Origin: Candidatus Woesearchaeota archaeon
GTDB lineage: Archaea; Nanobdellota; Nanobdellia; Woesearchaeales; 21-14-0-10-32-9
Length of the DNA stretch: 11,776 bases
Assembly (NCBI GenBank): GCA_003560545.1
Contig: PWLK01000048.1
Coordinates: forward strand, 1-11,776
Direction of reading: 5' to 3'
Position numbers and translations under genes: made by a program. The notes under the pieces were generated by a model, which ran no database searches, had not been told where the DNA came from, and saw only the letters and a list, made by a program, of their open reading frames with translations. Shown here piece after piece: positions 4,865 through 11,776 of the stretch (position 1 is the stretch's first letter; every line of letters starts with the position of its first letter).

Positions 4865-7774
4865 TTGAAAAAAGGAGAAGTCCAGCAGGTTTTTGTTTAT
4901 CTAATGGTTGTAGTGGTTGCAGGAGTCGTTATATTAATAGGTTACTCGTCTATTAGCAATATTATTGATAGTGGCGCGGACGTTCGGGAAGCCCAGCTTA
5001 GGAGTTCTTTGGAGTCTGAGTTTGGTCGTGTGACTTTTGGTTCTTTCAGGACTGTTGACTTAAGCGTTCCCAGTGGTATTGATTCGTTGTGCTTTGTGGA
5101 CTCCATGGGCGTCGTAGATCAGGAAGACCATCCTTTTATTTATGAAGAACTCCAAGCCGGGACTGACAACACGGTCTTCTTGGTTAAGGGAGATTCTTAT
5201 GTTCCTTTCCTTGCAGTTGATGACTTAGTTGTTTCCAACGAAGTTTTTTGTGCTAACGTTTCCCGTGGTACAGCCTCCTTTGTGTTAACTGGTTTGGGAA
5301 GGGATCGGGTTGGCGTTGGTGCTGAGCGTGTTCCGCCTGTTAATGTGCATTTCAGGGGTTTCACTGAGGAGTCCGCGGAGTTCAGCGTTACAATGGATGT
5401 TAATGACCGAGTCCAGTTTTCTCTCCCCGGAGATGCTCCTTATGTTATTAGGCTGTTCGATTTCACTGAAGACAGCGCTACATTTATTGTGAGAGATTTG
5501 GGTTCCGGAAATTATTTTGGGCCTCATACAATACTTGAGGGAGAAGAATGGTATATAGATGAGATTTCCCTGGTTATAGAACTTGATAGTATTAGCTCGG
5601 CAACTATCACTGTGCGCTCCGAGAAAGGATTCGAACCCGGTGAAGTTGTTGATTCATGCAGAGGGGTGGTTGACGAAACCGTTCCCGGAAGGGTAGTTGT
5701 TTCTTTTGAAAACGAAGAATATGGATGGATTGCCTCATATTCCCTGGAGCGTCTTAATAGAGGTAGCTGGGATGGTTGGGGGAGGTCTGATGTGGGAGCT
5801 CATTTTCTTGGTCCTGTTAGTGCTAGTATTCCTGAAGGTGAATACAGGGTCACTCTTTATACGTATGACGGTCATGGGGAGAGGACTGACCAAGACCAGC
5901 GTGACGAAAGATGGTTTATTAGGCTTATGAGCGGGGATGACGAGTTGGTCGCTTCGCGTGCTTCGAATGATTTGCCCGTGGGGTATGGGTATGTGTTTCA
6001 GGCTGATGTTGTTGATGATTCATTGTACGTGCCAGGGGGTGTTAATAACGCGTTTGCTTGGCATGCTGCTTATCCTGATGATACTAGTCCTAATAGTTTG
6101 CATCCTTTGTGTGCTGTATTTGACCCTGTTAATGATGATATGCCTCCTGTTGATGAGCCGGAAGACGAAAGAGAACCTGAAGAGGATGATAAAGAAGATG
6201 ATGATGTTCCTGATGATGAGGTTTTGCGGGATCTTGGTGCTATGTCTACAATGCTTTTTTATCCTTATGTTGACTTTGTAATAGAAGATGTTAGTTATGA
6301 TGGTAATCCTTTCGATGTTATTGTTGATGTTGTTTTTACACATACTTCTTCTGGTGAAGAGATTCGTTCTTTGGCGTTTTATGATGGGGATTGGGATGAA
6401 AACACAGGTTCTTCCAGTATTGATGATTGGGTTATTCGTTTCACGGGTACAAGGCTTGGTGAGTGGACTTTTGTCACTTCTTCATCTAATTCTAATCTGA
6501 ATGGGTATACAGGAACAATAGATGTCGTAGAACAAGACAATCTCTTAATACATGGTGGTAAGAGACACCAAGGGAACTGGTGGACTATCCTTGATTATCA
6601 GGGTAACGAGAAGCCTTTCATACCTATAATTTATCATCATGAAGAGAACTCGTTAAAAGTCTACGTTACTTCTTTCTCAGATAATCATATTGCAAGGGAA
6701 TCTCAGATTGATTATTTGGTACAAATAATGGAAGATAACCATGCAAACGTGGCGGTCTTAGGAGTTTTTGCTGCTTGGACTGATAAGGATAGCAGGGATT
6801 ATGGATTGTATTGGAGTGATAACCCTCAGGAGAACCCTCAGAACCCTGATATTAGGTCTTTCGAAGTTATTGAGCATGTCGCGGCTCGCCTGGCAGAAGA
6901 AGGTATTGAGCTTCATTTGTGGAAGTGGCGTGATGAGGATCACCCTGATTTTGCTACACCAGCTCATATAGGTGGTGTTAACAGTGAGCAGGATCGCCGG
7001 GTTCAAAGATATATTGCTGCAAGGCTTGGTCCTTTGTTGAACTGGCATATGACTTATGGAATAGACATGCATGAAGAGTGGGCTACTCCTCAGGAAGTTT
7101 TGGATTGGTATGATTATATGCATGAGCATCTGGGTTGGTCTCATCACTTGTCTGTAAGGGAAAGATTGTTTGATCAGTCATCCGGGACTTTTGTGATGGG
7201 TGAGAACAAGCTGGATTATCATTCTGATGATCATAAGGCTGGTTTGGAAAGTGATATGTACGAGGTAACTGCTGGTTTTGTAGATGCTCCTCCAGGGCTT
7301 CCTTTTGTTTACGAAAGGAGATTTCTCCATACAAGGGATGACATTTGGGATATGAATAATACTAGGAGGGCGATGTGGCAGTTCTGGATGGCAGGAGGCG
7401 CAACAGCCGTCTGGGGAAGGATGTGGGGGGATAACACTCCTCATTACCCGAATCCTGAGCAAATAGGTATTTTCAGGAGTTTCTGGGAAAATTATATGGA
7501 CTTGGATTATGAACGAGATAATGCCTTTACTGACGGGTATGGCTTGTCTTCCCTTGATGCAGGTGCTCAAAGGCTTGTTGCTTACAAGGAAAATACTAAT
7601 TCTGTTCAAGTGGATTTGTCAGGAGTGCATTCTATTGAAAAAGCTATTGCTGTCAACACAAAAAGCGCATCTTACAGTGAAATAGATATTTCAGGAAGCT
7701 TGTCCCCGGGCGAAGCTAACACATGGACTGCTCCTATCAATTCTGATTGGGTTTTGTATGTAAAAGTAAATTAG
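4865..7774 (+). CDS. Membrane-anchored DUF5060/TIM-barrel glycoside hydrolase-like protein with pilin-like N-terminus
   Basis: A 969-residue surface protein. MKKGEVQQVF and a hydrophobic helix (about 9-31) resemble the short N-terminal anchors of DPANN pilin-like proteins; the Lys-Lys-Gly could be a prepilin-peptidase site. Residues 60-165, with VPSGIDSLCFVD and a second Cys in VFCANVSRG, fit that family. Further beta-rich segments reach about 415, then an acidic, probably disordered linker (420-452). Residues about 470-560 look like DUF5060 (DGNPFDV, then FYDGDW and GEWTF). From HGGKRHQG (563) to about 870 is a TIM-barrel region like DUF4038/GH140-type enzymes. Catalytic candidates are Glu737 or Glu738 in DMHEEW and Glu817 in VYERRF. 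Residues 892-969 are a terminal beta domain. The TTG start has a good ribosome site. Likely role: breaking down a glycan outside the cell; the substrate is unknown and activity is inferred. Confidence 0.8.
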   Translation: MKKGEVQQVFVYLMVVVVAGVVILIGYSSISNIIDSGADVREAQLRSSLESEFGRVTFGSFRTVDLSVPSGIDSLCFVDSMGVVDQEDHPFIYEELQAGTDNTVFLVKGDSYVPFLAVDDLVVSNEVFCANVSRGTASFVLTGLGRDRVGVGAERVPPVNVHFRGFTEESAEFSVTMDVNDRVQFSLPGDAPYVIRLFDFTEDSATFIVRDLGSGNYFGPHTILEGEEWYIDEISLVIELDSISSATITVRSEKGFEPGEVVDSCRGVVDETVPGRVVVSFENEEYGWIASYSLERLNRGSWDGWGRSDVGAHFLGPVSASIPEGEYRVTLYTYDGHGERTDQDQRDERWFIRLMSGDDELVASRASNDLPVGYGYVFQADVVDDSLYVPGGVNNAFAWHAAYPDDTSPNSLHPLCAVFDPVNDDMPPVDEPEDEREPEEDDKEDDDVPDDEVLRDLGAMSTMLFYPYVDFVIEDVSYDGNPFDVIVDVVFTHTSSGEEIRSLAFYDGDWDENTGSSSIDDWVIRFTGTRLGEWTFVTSSSNSNLNGYTGTIDVVEQDNLLIHGGKRHQGNWWTILDYQGNEKPFIPIIYHHEENSLKVYVTSFSDNHIARESQIDYLVQIMEDNHANVAVLGVFAAWTDKDSRDYGLYWSDNPQENPQNPDIRSFEVIEHVAARLAEEGIELHLWKWRDEDHPDFATPAHIGGVNSEQDRRVQRYIAARLGPLLNWHMTYGIDMHEEWATPQEVLDWYDYMHEHLGWSHHLSVRERLFDQSSGTFVMGENKLDYHSDDHKAGLESDMYEVTAGFVDAPPGLPFVYERRFLHTRDDIWDMNNTRRAMWQFWMAGGATAVWGRMWGDNTPHYPNPEQIGIFRSFWENYMDLDYERDNAFTDGYGLSSLDAGAQRLVAYKENTNSVQVDLSGVHSIEKAIAVNTKSASYSEIDISGSLSPGEANTWTAPINSDWVLYVKVN

Positions 7775-7840
7775 TTTATGTAAAGTGCCGCAGGAATTTT
7801 TAATGTATAATATATTGATTGAGTTTTATTCATCGTTCTA

Positions 7841-7847
7841 TTTTTTT
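7841..7847 (+). terminator. Oligo-T tract after the surface protein gene
   Basis: Seven T residues lie in the gap between the surface protein stop codon and the S2P protease. It sits just before that gene's TATA box, as expected for an archaeal oligo-T terminator. It also falls inside the 5' extension of the protease frame, supporting a later start there. Confidence 0.45.
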
Positions 7848-7854
7848 AGCAACA

Positions 7855-7862
7855 TTTATATA
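7855..7862 (+). promoter_or_regulatory. TATA box for the S2P protease gene
   Basis: TTTATATA is centred about 28 nt before the ATG at 7887. That is the same arrangement as at the other leaderless starts here, and it decides the start codon chosen for the protease. Confidence 0.5.
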
Positions 7863-7886
7863 TTATTTGCAGGGTTTTCTGTTCTC

Positions 7887-9107
7887 ATGCTTGAATTTCT
7901 CCAGAATTACGGGATTGTAATAGCATTTTACCTGACTGTAGTCCTTTTAATTTATTTTAACAGGAAAAAATTCCATTTCGAAGGTAAAATCATAGCTATG
8001 TACAAGACCAAGCTAGGCCTTAAGACTATGAAGCGCTTAGCAGATAGGCATCCAAAGCTAATAAAATTCTTGGGCACCACAGGGATATACGTTGGTTTTC
8101 TCGGTATGTTTTTCATATTATACATGGTTTTCCTTGGGTTGCACCAATTAATATTCAGGCCTGACGCACCACCTCTTTTCACCCCGGTTCTTCCCGGGAT
8201 AAGCATTCCTGGAAGCCCTATAACCCTGCCTTTACTGGAAGGATTAATAGCTTTATTCATAGTGGTAGTCATCCACGAGTTCAGCCACGGCGTCGTCTCC
8301 AAAGCGTACAAGATCCCTATTAAGAGTTCGGGGTTTGTAATGATAGGTCCTCTCCCAGGAGCGTTTGTTGAGCCAGACGAAAAAAAGCTTCAGAAGTCTT
8401 CCAGGAAGATACAGATGAGCATATTCGCCGCAGGCCCTTTTTCAAACATATTGCTCGCAGCGCTCATAATAGCAATGGTAATAGGTGCTGGTGCGATAAC
8501 TTCTAACATGTACGAATCCTCAGGGATACTCATCACAGGCTTCACAGATGAAACAGAGATCCAGCCAGAAGGCCGATTGGAAGGCTTGGAGGAAGGGGAA
8601 ATAATATATTCTGTTAACAACGAAAGCGTGAGGTCAGTGTTCAACTTGATAGGAGCGTTACAGAATTCTTCTCCTGGAGACATAGTCTTCCTTGAAACAA
8701 GTCTTGGAGAGAAAGAAATAACCTTGAGCAGCCACCCTGATAATGAATCCCAGGCATACCTAGGCGTCTTCCTGGAGCACAGCGTGACGCCCAGGGAAGA
8801 AGCAGGGTACGTCTTCCCCGAACCGGTCAGGAACGCGTGGTTCTGGTTGTTCGGGAACCCGTTCAGCTTGACATTTGACGGCAACCTCGGCTTGTTCGGC
8901 TGGATATTCGTGTTAAGCCTCGGTATAGGTATAGTAAACCTTCTCCCAGCAGGGCCTGTTGACGGCGGCAAAATGTACTTGTTAGTCCTTGAGAAGTACC
9001 TTAGGAAAAGCCTTGCAAAAAGGATATGGGTTGCAACCCTGCAAGTCCTATTAGTAATTGTAGCAATCCTGATATTTGTCCCTATATTTATGGCGTTGTT
9101 CTTTTAA
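7887..9107 (+). CDS. Site-2 protease-like membrane metalloprotease (M50 family) with PDZ-like domain
   Basis: A 406-residue polytopic membrane protease of the S2P/RseP type, which cuts substrates within the membrane. Zinc ligands are His130 and His134 with catalytic Glu131 (HEFSH), plus the Asp of NLLPAGPVDGG at 351-361. Hydrophobic helices are near 7-24, 66-87, 115-132, 178-204, 334-356 and 381-405. A PDZ-like domain (about 213-296, with ITGFTDETEIQ and LEEGEIIYSVN) sits between the two active-site helices, as in the family. The frame is open upstream to GTG 7785 and ATG 7803. ATG 7803 has an AGGA seven bases before it, but ATG 7887 has a TATA box at leaderless distance and gives the usual archaeal N-terminus of one helix followed by MYKTKLGLK. 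Function is well supported; the natural substrate is unknown. It follows the surface-protein gene but appears separately transcribed. Confidence 0.9.
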   Translation: MLEFLQNYGIVIAFYLTVVLLIYFNRKKFHFEGKIIAMYKTKLGLKTMKRLADRHPKLIKFLGTTGIYVGFLGMFFILYMVFLGLHQLIFRPDAPPLFTPVLPGISIPGSPITLPLLEGLIALFIVVVIHEFSHGVVSKAYKIPIKSSGFVMIGPLPGAFVEPDEKKLQKSSRKIQMSIFAAGPFSNILLAALIIAMVIGAGAITSNMYESSGILITGFTDETEIQPEGRLEGLEEGEIIYSVNNESVRSVFNLIGALQNSSPGDIVFLETSLGEKEITLSSHPDNESQAYLGVFLEHSVTPREEAGYVFPEPVRNAWFWLFGNPFSLTFDGNLGLFGWIFVLSLGIGIVNLLPAGPVDGGKMYLLVLEKYLRKSLAKRIWVATLQVLLVIVAILIFVPIFMALFF

Positions 9108-9113
9108 CCAAAT

Positions 9114-9121
9114 CTTTAAAA
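9114..9121 (+). promoter_or_regulatory. TATA box for the nop5-flpA operon
   Basis: CTTTAAAA lies just after the protease stop codon. Its centre is 26.5 nt from the A of the nop5 ATG at 9144, so the message is predicted to be leaderless. This fixes the unusually short nop5 N-terminus. Confidence 0.7.
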
Positions 9122-9143
9122 ACCGCTTCTCTTTCCCAAGAGC

Positions 9144-9860
9144 ATGGCAAAGGAATTCGAGGAATTAAGGAAGAAAGCGTTGGAGTCCGTAAAGGAAAAA
9201 GTTAGGAAATCTGTTTCCAAGGACCACATGATTATAAATGCTATAAGCAACGTTGAAGAGCTTGAAAAAACAATAAATGCCTTTGCTTCCAGGCTCAGAG
9301 ACTGGTTCTCCTTAAAGAATCCTGAACTTGAAAGAAAAATTGAGGATAACGAGGAATTCATAAAAATCGTTCTTGCCAGCAAAGACGAACCTACGTTGAT
9401 GGGCGCGGAATTCGAAGAAGAAGACGTGCAAGCCATGAAAGCATTAGCCGCGATTGCCCAGGGCATGGTGGAAACAAAAACTTTCTTGTTGCTTTATCTT
9501 GAAAAAATTATGAAAGAATACTGCAAAAACCTGTACGTGCTTGCAGGTACAACAACAGCTGCTAAACTCATCCGTGAAGCCAAATCCCTGAAGAGGCTTG
9601 CAGAGCTTCAGAGCGGGACCATCCAGTTGTTCGGCGCTGAAAAAGCGTTGTTCCGCCACTTGAAAAGCGGTGCTAAGCCGCCTAAGTACGGGTTTATAAT
9701 AAGTCACCCTGTTGTTGCCAAAACCCCTCAGAAGGACAAGGGAAAGGCAGCAAGGGCTCTCGCTGATAAGATAAGCCTTGCAGCCCGTCTTGATTACTTC
9801 AAAGGAGAGTTCATGGCGGATAAGATGCTCGCAGACCTGCAAAATAGATTCGGCCAGTAA
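9144..9860 (+). CDS. nop5: Nop5 (Nop56/58 family), C/D-box RNP core protein, short form
   Basis: Nop5 is the scaffold of archaeal C/D-box sRNPs: its coiled coil dimerises, its C-terminal Nop domain binds L7Ae-bound guide RNA, and its N-terminal domain holds fibrillarin. Here residues 1-130 are helical and charged, as in the coiled-coil part, and the Nop domain follows from about 131 to 238, with the signature GAEKALFRHLKSGAKPPKYG at 164-183 and SHPVVA. At 238 residues it is shorter than A. fulgidus Nop5 (about 268) and much shorter than P. furiosus Nop5 (about 400). It appears to begin where the coiled coil begins, with no alpha/beta fibrillarin-binding domain. The start is supported by a TATA box 26.5 nt upstream and by the protease stop codon only 36 nt before it, so no hidden N-terminus fits. 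The fibrillarin gene follows. Confidence 0.92.
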   Translation: MAKEFEELRKKALESVKEKVRKSVSKDHMIINAISNVEELEKTINAFASRLRDWFSLKNPELERKIEDNEEFIKIVLASKDEPTLMGAEFEEEDVQAMKALAAIAQGMVETKTFLLLYLEKIMKEYCKNLYVLAGTTTAAKLIREAKSLKRLAELQSGTIQLFGAEKALFRHLKSGAKPPKYGFIISHPVVAKTPQKDKGKAARALADKISLAARLDYFKGEFMADKMLADLQNRFGQ

Positions 9861-9874
9861 AAAAAGGTGTTTGT

Positions 9875-10552
9875 GTGGAAGAAATCAACAAGCTCAGGGT
9901 TTACCGGAAGAAAGATGGAAGGAAAGAGTCTTTCTATACGCGAAGCGCGTATCCTGGTTATAAAGGGTTCAGCGAGAACACCTTTAAGGTTAAAAAAGTT
10001 GAGTACAGGGAGATAGATCCTAAGAGGAGTAAGTTCGCCGCGGCCATTGCTAAAGGATTGTCCCAGACAGGGATTAAGGAAGGTTCTAATGTGCTCTATC
10101 TTGGTGCCAGCCATGGTTATACAGCTTCATTCATATCTGACATTGTGGGCAAGCAAGGCTTTGTTTTCGCCCTGGATTTCGCTCCAGGCGTTGTGCGCGA
10201 CCTTGTTTTTGTATGCGAAAAGAGGGGTAACATGGCTCCTCTCCTTGAGGATGCGAATCATCCTGAGCGTTACAAAGGAATCGTTCCAATGGTTGATGTT
10301 GTTTTTCAGGATGTCGCTCAAAGGGATCAGTTAGGTGTTTTCCTGAAAAACTGTAGTGCTTTTCTAAAAAGCGGTGGCTTTGGCTTGCTCGCGGTTAAAG
10401 CAAGAAGTATTGATGTGACGAAGAAGCCAAGAGAAGTTTTTAAGGAAGTAAAAGATTTTTTTGATGAGCAACAGGATTTTGTTGTCGTGGATTACCGGGA
10501 GCTGTCTCCTTTTGAGAAAGACCATGCTTTCTTCGTTGTAAAAAAGAAGTGA
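9875..10552 (+). CDS. flpA: Fibrillarin, rRNA/tRNA 2'-O-methyltransferase
   Basis: FlpA is the methyltransferase of archaeal C/D-box RNPs, adding 2'-O-methyl groups to rRNA and tRNA at guide-selected sites. At 225 residues it is full length for archaea. The SAM-binding motif VLYLGASHGYT spans 73-83, ALDFAP 99-104, LEDANHPERY 124-133, and DVVFQDVAQ 141-149. Lys175 in AVKARSID and His217 in EKDHAFFV fit the C-terminal catalytic region of the family. The start is GTG at 9875 with GGTG five bases upstream, 14 nt after the nop5 stop codon, so the two genes are co-transcribed in the usual archaeal order. The full-length form contrasts with the shortened Nop5 beside it. The stop codon overlaps the frame of the next gene. 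Confidence 0.97.
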   Translation: MEEINKLRVYRKKDGRKESFYTRSAYPGYKGFSENTFKVKKVEYREIDPKRSKFAAAIAKGLSQTGIKEGSNVLYLGASHGYTASFISDIVGKQGFVFALDFAPGVVRDLVFVCEKRGNMAPLLEDANHPERYKGIVPMVDVVFQDVAQRDQLGVFLKNCSAFLKSGGFGLLAVKARSIDVTKKPREVFKEVKDFFDEQQDFVVVDYRELSPFEKDHAFFVVKKK

Positions 10553-10557
10553 TATTT

Positions 10558-11232
10558 ATGGATCGTTATGTTCGTCAAAGGGTTTTAAGGCAGATAGGAA
10601 ATGAAGGCCAGGAAAAACTTAAGAGTTCTAAGGTCGTGGTTATCGGCGTTGGAGCCCTTGGCACTCTTACCGCTGAACTCCTTGTAAGGGCAGGCATTGG
10701 AAAAATCTTGTTGGTGGACAAGGACGTTGTAGACATGGTTAACCTTCAACGCCAGGTTTTATTCGAAGAAGTTGATATTGGGCAGAAGAAAGTAGTGGTT
10801 GCTAAGGAAAAGCTTCAAAGAATAAATAAGAACATAGAAATAGAGGTTATCGACGATTTTCTCCGTGATGGAAACTCGATAATGCTTAACGATTGTGACT
10901 TAATCCTTGACTGCACGGATAACATGCGTGCCAGGCACGCTATTAACAATTATTGTGCTTCCACCGAAAAAAAATGGGTTCACGCTGCTGGCTCAGGGGT
11001 TACGGGGAATGTTTTAGTGGTGGATAACCCTGTTTTGTTCGAGAAAATATTTGGCGGGTCAGCTTCTTTTGATTCCTGTGAGGAAATCGGTGTGATGAAT
11101 TCTTTGACAGCCATGGTTTCATCCCTCCAGGTCACGGAAGCCCTTAAAATCCTTGTGGGTGACGAGTATTGCAAAGACTTGATAAGGGTTAATGTTTGGG
11201 AGAATAAGTACGAGCGTATCAGGGTTTCATAG
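10558..11232 (+). CDS. ThiF/MoeB/HesA-family E1-like adenylyltransferase, minimal form without zinc Cys pairs
   Basis: E1-like enzymes adenylate the C-terminal Gly-Gly of ubiquitin-like sulfur carriers (ThiS, MoaD, archaeal SAMPs). Seen here are the opening RYVRQRVLRQIGNEGQ, the nucleotide loop GVGALG at 30-35, LLVDKDVVDMVNLQRQ at 51-66 with Asp54, Asn62 and Arg65, Lys77/78, and LDCTDN at 117-122. Cys174 in DSCEEIGVMNS occupies the place of the family's C-x-x-AGV region. The two C-x-x-C pairs that bind zinc in MoeB and ThiF are absent, and the 224-residue protein stops soon after the adenylation domain. ATG 10558 is preferred over GTG 10549 because it gives the usual family N-terminus; it lies five bases after the fibrillarin stop codon, so it is third in the nop5-flpA operon. 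The carrier protein is not in the window. Confidence 0.88.
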   Translation: MDRYVRQRVLRQIGNEGQEKLKSSKVVVIGVGALGTLTAELLVRAGIGKILLVDKDVVDMVNLQRQVLFEEVDIGQKKVVVAKEKLQRINKNIEIEVIDDFLRDGNSIMLNDCDLILDCTDNMRARHAINNYCASTEKKWVHAAGSGVTGNVLVVDNPVLFEKIFGGSASFDSCEEIGVMNSLTAMVSSLQVTEALKILVGDEYCKDLIRVNVWENKYERIRVS

Positions 11233-11244
11233 AAACATATAAAA
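11231..11244 (+). promoter_or_regulatory. BRE and TATA box for cysS
   Basis: AGAAAC (11231-11236) is followed by ATATAAAA (11237-11244), centred about 28 nt before the cysS ATG. Only one or two bases of leader are predicted. GGTGAC at 11261-11266 lies too close to the ATG for a normal ribosome site. Confidence 0.62.
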
Positions 11245-11268
11245 AACATTTAGTTATACCGGTGACTT

Positions 11269-11776
11269 ATGGCATTGAAAGTATACAACACGCTTACCAG
11301 GAAGAAAGAAGAATTGAAGCCGCTGAAAGACAACAAGATTAACATGTTCGTCTGCGGCCCCACGGTTTATAATTATATTCATATTGGGAACGCGAAGACT
11401 TTCACGCAGTTCGACATGATTGCCAAGTACATCCGCTACAAAGGATTCGACTTATACTATATTATGAACATCACGGATGTGGATGATAAGATAATTAAGG
11501 CTGCGAAAGATGCAGGCATCTCCGAGTCAGAGCACGCGTTGAAATTCGAGAAAGAATTCCACAAGGACATGGGGTCTTTGGAGAATGATGCTGTTAACGA
11601 GTACCCTAGGGCTACCGCTCATATGAATGCTATTATCAAGCAGGTCAAGGATTTGTTGGATAAAGGTTTTGCTTATGAAACGAGTGACGGTGTTTACTTT
11701 GAAATTGACAGGTTCTCTGAGTATGGCAAGCTGTCCAAGCAGCCTTTAGATCAAATCAAGGAGGGTGCACGTGTTG
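11269..11776 (+). CDS. cysS: Cysteinyl-tRNA synthetase, 5' part (runs off the window)
   Basis: CysRS charges tRNA-Cys with cysteine. The 169 residues visible open MALKVYNTLTRKKEELKPL, then MFVCGPTVYNYIHIGNAKTF. Cys29 is the first zinc ligand, and HIGN (38-41) is the class I HIGH motif in the HIGN form known from other CysRS enzymes. YIMNITDVDDKII (64-76) and DGVYFEIDRFSEYGKLS (140-156) are also family signatures. The gene is cut at the right edge, so the KMSKS loop and anticodon-binding domain cannot be checked. The ATG is set by the N-terminus and by a TATA box at near-leaderless distance. The presence of CysRS suggests direct Cys-tRNA charging rather than reliance on the SepRS route. Confidence 0.96.
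   Translation, partial: MALKVYNTLTRKKEELKPLKDNKINMFVCGPTVYNYIHIGNAKTFTQFDMIAKYIRYKGFDLYYIMNITDVDDKIIKAAKDAGISESEHALKFEKEFHKDMGSLENDAVNEYPRATAHMNAIIKQVKDLLDKGFAYETSDGVYFEIDRFSEYGKLSKQPLDQIKEGARV

Noticed and set aside
9108..9143. Hidden frameshifted N-terminal part of Nop5
   Set aside because: Only 36 bases separate the protease stop codon from the ATG, and they hold a TATA box, so there is no room for the missing domain.
1..11776. CRISPR arrays, tRNA genes, insertion sequences and long direct repeats
   Set aside because: I looked through the intergenic gaps and gene edges and saw no repeat-spacer pattern, tRNA cloverleaf, transposase or terminal inverted repeats.

Overview
The window comes from an archaeon, most likely a DPANN-type genome. 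The signs are a euryarchaeal-style 23S rRNA, aIF5A with its hypusine-site lysine, ribosomal protein L40e, a Nop5-fibrillarin pair, an archaeal S2P-type protease, and TATA boxes about 26-29 nt ahead of start codons. A surface protein begins with the short Lys-Lys-Gly membrane anchor common in DPANN proteins. No finer taxonomic placement is possible by eye.

Bases 1-217 are the 3' part of a self-splicing group I intron. It interrupts the 23S rRNA gene immediately before the base equivalent to E. coli A1932 (insertion site L1931). The conserved P7 strands, P8, a run of GNRA-capped P9 hairpins and a terminal G are all readable; the 5' exon and the rest of the intron lie outside the window. Bases 218 to about 1159 are the 3' exon of 23S rRNA, ending in oligo-T tracts.

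Downstream on the + strand are a YtxJ/BrxC-like thioredoxin-fold protein that has lost its active-site Cys, then aIF5A and L40e as an operon. A minus-strand operon (4685 to 2225) encodes a class I methyltransferase, an Fe-S-type RNA m5U methyltransferase of the TrmA/RlmD family, and a small unrecognised protein. At 4865-7774 is a 969-residue membrane-anchored protein that joins a DPANN pilin-like N-terminus to beta domains, an acidic linker and a DUF5060 plus TIM-barrel glycoside-hydrolase-like module. It is followed by an S2P protease, an operon of short Nop5, fibrillarin and a minimal ThiF/MoeB-like E1 protein, and the 5' part of cysS.

RNA maturation is the common theme. The window holds a spliced rRNA gene, an m5U methyltransferase whose E. 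coli homologue acts 8 nt downstream of this intron site, and the core proteins of C/D-box 2'-O-methylation. Several genes (the class I methyltransferase, the protease, nop5 and cysS) appear to be leaderless: the TATA position predicts a transcript starting at or very near the start codon, and I used this to choose starts. The most notable features are the archaeal group I intron with its extra 3' domain, the pilin-like/glycoside hydrolase fusion, and a Nop5 that seems to lack its fibrillarin-binding N-terminal domain.
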